DNA of 51,415 nt from Mucilaginibacter aquaedulcis (GTDB taxonomy: Bacteria; Bacteroidota; Bacteroidia; Sphingobacteriales; Sphingobacteriaceae). The position numbers and the translations under genes were made by a program. The notes under the pieces are model-generated. The model searched no databases, was not told the DNA's origin, and saw nothing but the letters and a program-made list of their open reading frames with translations. Positions 51,254-51,415 of the stretch are shown one piece after another; the stretch's first letter is position 1, and the number at the start of each line of letters is the position of its first letter. The stretch lies in assembly GCF_030409325.1 (NCBI RefSeq), contig NZ_JAUFPR010000007.1:1-51415 (forward strand). Reading direction: 5' to 3'.

Positions 51254-51285
51254 CAAAAAAGCCTTAGTGATTAGCTAAGGCTTTT
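51254..51285 (-). terminator. Terminator of the rRNA operon
   Basis: Eleven-base perfect arms CTAAGGCTTTT / AAAAGCCTTAG with a 7-nt loop, followed on the minus strand by a T run, 30 nt after the 3' end of 5S rRNA. Confidence 0.85.
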
Positions 51286-51315
51286 GATTTTACATCCTGT
51301 ATTCGGATGATAAGA

Positions 51316-51415
51316 TTGGGCACCGACCTACTCTCCCACGTTTTACCGCAGTACCATCGGCTCTGGCGGGCTTGACTTCTCTGTTCGGAATGGGAAGAGG
51401 TAGACACCGCCGATA
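51316..51415 (-). rRNA. rrf: 5S ribosomal RNA (5' end beyond the window)
   Basis: The minus strand contains the conserved CCTCTTCCCATTCCGAACAG, then AGAAGTCAAGCCCGCC, CCGATGGTACTGC and GTGGGAGAGTAGGTCGGTG of bacterial 5S rRNA. About the first 10-12 bases lie outside the window. It is the last gene of an rRNA operon entering from the right, and its terminator follows. Confidence 0.95.

Noticed and set aside
51014..51256. An 80-codon minus-strand frame
   Set aside because: It runs through the tRNA-3'-like fragments (RGFESLRLH is the usual false peptide from tRNA ends).

Overview
The window looks like chromosomal DNA of a Bacteroidota bacterium, most likely of the Sphingobacteriaceae (Mucilaginibacter/Pedobacter-like). 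The indications are TAnnTTTG-type -7 promoter boxes, genes with almost no Shine-Dalgarno signal, a NagB fused to a PIG-L-like domain, DUF5916 and TonB-dependent outer-membrane proteins, a one-piece glutamate formimidoyltransferase/cyclodeaminase, an IcmF-type fused B12 mutase, and gaps filled with dispersed palindromic repeats. The genus is an inference. No phage, insertion-sequence transposase, plasmid or CRISPR locus is visible.

Layout. 1-1.6 kb: the 3' part of a glucosamine-6-phosphate deaminase gene and a nitrilase-family hydrolase. 1.8-8.7 kb: a complete minus-strand histidine-utilisation cluster (MarR regulator, hutH, hutU, hutI, ftcD) with a perfect 11-bp-arm palindrome just upstream of the regulator. 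8.7-15.5 kb: small housekeeping genes (YdeI-like, SGNH hydrolase, cytidine deaminase, GNAT), parE, and a tandem palindromic repeat. 15.6-18.6 kb: an SDR dehydrogenase and a pentonate-type IlvD/Edd dehydratase, probably sugar-acid catabolism. 18.8-24.5 kb: envelope proteins (DUF1684, DUF5916, TonB receptor). 24.8-28.1 kb: a frameshifted DUF2004 gene and a GH20 beta-hexosaminidase. 28.3-36.6 kb: BtuF-like protein, LysE exporter, NUDIX, PlsC, YkuK-like, rhodanese, SRPBCC, acyltransferase-3 and a TIGR01212 radical SAM protein. 36.6-46.8 kb: a membrane protein, a lipoprotein, DUF1569, the IcmF-like mutase, a pentapeptide-repeat protein, an aldo/keto reductase and an acyl-ACP desaturase. 47.2-50.7 kb: a visibly AT-richer pair, a membrane histidine kinase and a BcsB-like protein. 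50.7-51.4 kb: a small convergent ORF, tRNA-3'-end-like fragments, and the terminator and 5S gene of an rRNA operon entering from the right.

How genes fit together: the hut cluster would take histidine to glutamate, with the formimino group passing to tetrahydrofolate. The GH20 enzyme and NagB belong to amino-sugar use. The mutase needs B12, and the BtuF-like protein may bind a corrinoid. PlsC and the desaturase act on membrane lipids.

The most unusual feature is the repeat content. One roughly 90-105 bp two-hairpin element sits between genes and abuts or supplies stop codons; three of its derivatives lie in frame inside the mutase gene. Four consecutive gaps (28.2-32.1 kb) each hold a dispersed repeat nested inside a different outer inverted repeat. 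Several TAnnTTTG boxes end only 4-7 nt before the start codon, suggesting leaderless mRNAs.
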